From Salinimicrobium flavum (GTDB lineage Bacteria > Bacteroidota > Bacteroidia > Flavobacteriales > Flavobacteriaceae), in assembly GCF_042684505.1 (NCBI RefSeq), contig NZ_JBHULT010000012.1, forward strand, positions 62,001-126,000: 64,000 nt of DNA, written 5' to 3'. Below are positions 61,862-64,000 of this stretch, piece by piece. The first letter of the stretch is position 1. Every line of letters begins with the position of its first letter. A model generated the notes under the pieces. That model saw only the letters and a list, made by a program, of their open reading frames with translations. It was not told the origin of the DNA and made no database searches. The position numbers were made by a program, and so were the translations under genes.

Positions 61862-63073
61862 ATGCGCTTATACAGAAATCTGGTCTTTGCTACCGTTGAT
61901 GCCCTTGGAGAAATTTTTAATGAAGGAGCCTACGCCGATAAGGTGATCGCTAAAACCCTCAAACGCGACAAACGTTGGGGAGCAAGAGACCGGAGTTTTA
62001 TTGCTGAAACTACTTACGACATTGTACGCTGGAAACGCCTTTATTCAGAAATTGCTGAAGTAAAGGCTCCCTATTCACGAGAAAACCTTTTCAGGTTATT
62101 TGCCGTTTGGGCAACCCTGAGAGGAATTGAAATTCCTGACTGGAAACAAATAGAACCTGTTCCTACCCGCCGCATCAAAGGAAAATTTGATGAGTTGAGC
62201 AAAATCAGAAAGTACAGGGAATCTGTGCCAGACTGGCTGGATGAGCTGGGAGTAAAGGAACTGGGAGAAGAGGTATGGGAGAAAGAACTTCACGCGCTCA
62301 ATCAACAGGCCCCGGTCATTCTCAGAACAAATACTTTAAAAACTTCCAAAGAAAAGCTCCAGCAGGAGCTTCAAAAAGAAGGAATTGAAACCGAATTTTT
62401 GAAAGATTACCCCGATGCCCTGCAATTGAAGGAGCGGGCGAATGTATTTAGAACAGAAGCCTTCAAAAACGGCTTTTTTGAAGTCCAGGATGCCTCCTCT
62501 CAAATGGTTGCAGAATTCCTTGAGGTAGAACCGGGAATGCGCGTGGTAGATACCTGTGCAGGCGCCGGCGGAAAATCCCTGCACCTTGCTGCTTTAATGG
62601 AAAATAAAGGGCAATTGATCGCTACAGATATCTATGACAATAAATTAAAGGAACTTAAACGCCGTGCACGACGGGCCGGGGCTCACAATATTGAACCGCG
62701 GGTTATAGATTCCTCAAAAGTGGTTAAAAAGCTCTATGGAAGTGCAGACCGGGTTCTTATTGACGCACCTTGTAGCGGCCTTGGAGTCCTAAGCCGTAAT
62801 CCTGACGCAAAATGGAAACTTCAACCAGAATTCCTGGAAACAATTAAACAAACCCAGGAGGAGATTCTTAAGCAGTATTCTAAAATTGTAAAAGAGGGCG
62901 GCAAAATGGTCTACGCTACCTGTTCCATTCTGCCATCAGAAAATGAAGAACAGGTCAGGAAGTTCCTGGATTCAGAGGAAGGAAAAAGCTTCAGCATGAA
63001 GAAAGAGCAGAAGATCCTTTCCAGCGAAACCGGTTTTGACGGATTTTATATGGCACTGTTGGAGAAAAATTAA
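61862..63073 (+). CDS. RsmB/NOL1-family rRNA m5C methyltransferase
   Basis: A 403-residue SAM-dependent RNA cytosine methyltransferase. The N-terminal part is RsmB-like and helical. The catalytic domain has the SAM loop DTCAGAGGKSLHLAALM (about 231), LIDAPCSGLGVLSRNPDAKW with the release cysteine, and YATCSILPSENEEQV with the nucleophile cysteine. Target base (C967 of 16S rRNA in E. coli) is inferred. TACCTTTG at 61836 fits a -7 promoter box. Confidence 0.93.
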   Translation: MRLYRNLVFATVDALGEIFNEGAYADKVIAKTLKRDKRWGARDRSFIAETTYDIVRWKRLYSEIAEVKAPYSRENLFRLFAVWATLRGIEIPDWKQIEPVPTRRIKGKFDELSKIRKYRESVPDWLDELGVKELGEEVWEKELHALNQQAPVILRTNTLKTSKEKLQQELQKEGIETEFLKDYPDALQLKERANVFRTEAFKNGFFEVQDASSQMVAEFLEVEPGMRVVDTCAGAGGKSLHLAALMENKGQLIATDIYDNKLKELKRRARRAGAHNIEPRVIDSSKVVKKLYGSADRVLIDAPCSGLGVLSRNPDAKWKLQPEFLETIKQTQEEILKQYSKIVKEGGKMVYATCSILPSENEEQVRKFLDSEEGKSFSMKKEQKILSSETGFDGFYMALLEKN

Positions 63074-63159
63074 TTCCGAAGCAAATCTCCACTTGTTTTT
63101 GAATTATCTTTTAGTTTTGCAGTTAATAATTAGATTCTAAATAATTTTAAACCCTTAAA

Positions 63160-64000
63160 ATGAAAAAAGCATTCTATTTACCCTTTTTGACGATTTTATT
63201 CCTGGCAGGATGTAGTTCTGATGATGGCGGCGGGGATCCCGTAAAACCAGACCCAGATCCGGAACCACCAATTGTGGAAAGTTATTATGAAATTCCTGCA
63301 GCTCTTGAAGACTATTATGCAGACGTTGATTTTAATCTTGAAGAGGATAAACTTCACGAAGAACTTGCAGTCCATACTATTGAAAAACACACGGATATTT
63401 TAGGTTACGGAAGCAGGCACCAATACCTCTACAATGCAGATGCAGACTTTAATAATTCAGGGAATGTTGTGCTTATCTACACAGGAGAAAGCAGGGACAA
63501 AAGAGAATACCAGTCTGGCAGCAACTCCTACAGCCCGCAAACATTTAATACCGAACACGTTTACCCGCAATCTATGCTGGAAGGTGACGCTATTGCCGAT
63601 CTTCACATCCTTAGGGTTGTTGATATCGAAGTAAACGAGTTAAGAATGAATTACCCGTATACAGACGGTGAAGGGCAGTATAAACTGGTTCAGGATAATT
63701 CATTTTATCCGGGAGACGAATGGCGTGGTGATGTTGCCCGTATGGTCATGTACATGAACTTGCGTTATGATGAACCTTTTGAGCCTGTAGGTGGTCTTGA
63801 ACTTTTCCTGGAATGGAATGTTGAGGACCCTGTGTCTGCTTTTGAAATGCAGCGTAATGAGGTGATCGAAGATGCCCAGGGTAACAGGAATCCGTTCATT
63901 GACAATCCGCACCTGGCCACCAGGATCTGGGGAGGTGAAGAAGCTGACAATCGTTGGGATGGAGAGGCAGAAGAAGCAGACGAAGAAGCTCCTTCTATTC
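63160..64000 (+). CDS. Endonuclease I family lipoprotein (3' end cut by window)
   Basis: The frame is open from the ATG at 63160 to the window end (about 280 residues seen). It has a lipoprotein signal (LTILFLAGC, Cys 18), then a proline- and aspartate-rich linker. The endonuclease I domain follows, with NTEHVYPQSM, ADLHILR, RGDVARMVMYMNL and NPFIDNPHLATRIWG. These match the ββα-metal His nuclease family (PF04231). It is a secreted or surface nuclease, possibly for nucleic-acid scavenging; the rest lies beyond the window. Confidence 0.9.
   Translation, partial: MKKAFYLPFLTILFLAGCSSDDGGGDPVKPDPDPEPPIVESYYEIPAALEDYYADVDFNLEEDKLHEELAVHTIEKHTDILGYGSRHQYLYNADADFNNSGNVVLIYTGESRDKREYQSGSNSYSPQTFNTEHVYPQSMLEGDAIADLHILRVVDIEVNELRMNYPYTDGEGQYKLVQDNSFYPGDEWRGDVARMVMYMNLRYDEPFEPVGGLELFLEWNVEDPVSAFEMQRNEVIEDAQGNRNPFIDNPHLATRIWGGEEADNRWDGEAEEADEEAPSI

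Noticed and set aside
1..64000. CRISPR arrays, prophage, conjugation or restriction-defence islands
   Set aside because: I saw no regularly spaced direct repeats, no phage structural genes and no methyltransferase-nuclease pairs; the methyltransferases present modify RNA.

Overview
The window is a chromosomal segment of a marine-type member of the family Flavobacteriaceae (phylum Bacteroidota). Several signals agree. Promoters follow the Bacteroidota form TTG or TTTG, then 18-19 bases, then TAnnTTTG, for example before the HU gene, tRNA-Met, rpsF and purB. Gene starts mostly lack a Shine-Dalgarno sequence. Flavobacterial families are present: DUF4252 proteins, DUF4199, a START-like protein, S41 lipoproteins and a GlmU-like nucleotidyltransferase. 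Lipoprotein signals are of the MKK...C type. The proteins resemble Gramella, Salegentibacter and Zunongwangia relatives, but the genus cannot be fixed from this sequence alone. I see no CRISPR array, prophage, conjugative element or classical insertion sequence. The only mobile-type gene is a REP-associated tyrosine transposase (RAYT).

Layout. 1-3.5 kb: 3' end of a gene (possibly recQ), fmt, HU, YqgE, a class IV aminotransferase and a START-like protein. 3.5-3.9 kb: a tRNA-Met gene preceded by a broken tRNA-Met copy that carries a 32-base palindrome in its D arm. 3.9-10.2 kb: aconitase, two small lipoproteins, an aldo/keto reductase and an ABC permease. 10.4-16.8 kb: hisS, the rpsF-rpsR-rplI operon, a LytTR regulator and priA. 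16.9-26.7 kb: housekeeping genes nadC, rlmH, rdgB, a DEAD-box helicase, trmH, a sirtuin and purB. 26.7-28.7 kb: an ECF sigma, putative anti-sigma and DUF4252 operon. 28.8-31.9 kb: two tandem S41 peptidase lipoproteins. 31.9-38.2 kb: a cobalamin-uptake locus, with a TonB receptor and surface lipoprotein behind an adenosylcobalamin riboswitch and a divergent BtuFCD-type ABC transporter. 38.3-42.3 kb: rmuC, a serine hydrolase, a thioesterase and a BASS-type transporter. 42.4-43.0 kb: the RAYT element with three palindromes. 43.0-51.8 kb: DUF423, carB, rpmH, a thioredoxin-fold protein without catalytic cysteines, a lytic transglycosylase and mtaB. 52-58.8 kb: a GlmU-like protein, L31, DUF4199, a GT2 glycosyltransferase, a phosphohexomutase and an MsbA-like exporter. 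59.1-60.7 kb: a second ECF sigma module with a Spy-like periplasmic protein. 60.7-64 kb: a frameshifted BNR-repeat lipoprotein, an RsmB-like methyltransferase and the 5' part of an endonuclease I lipoprotein cut by the window edge.

Most of the segment is core metabolism and translation. Accessory interest lies in the disrupted tRNA copy, the RAYT palindrome cluster, two separate cell-envelope sigma modules, the one-sided riboswitch control of B12 uptake, and several enzymes that lack residues or domains typical of their families (CobB, CarB, the thioredoxin-like protein and the GlmU-like protein). I found no clear multi-gene system that is wholly unlike known ones.
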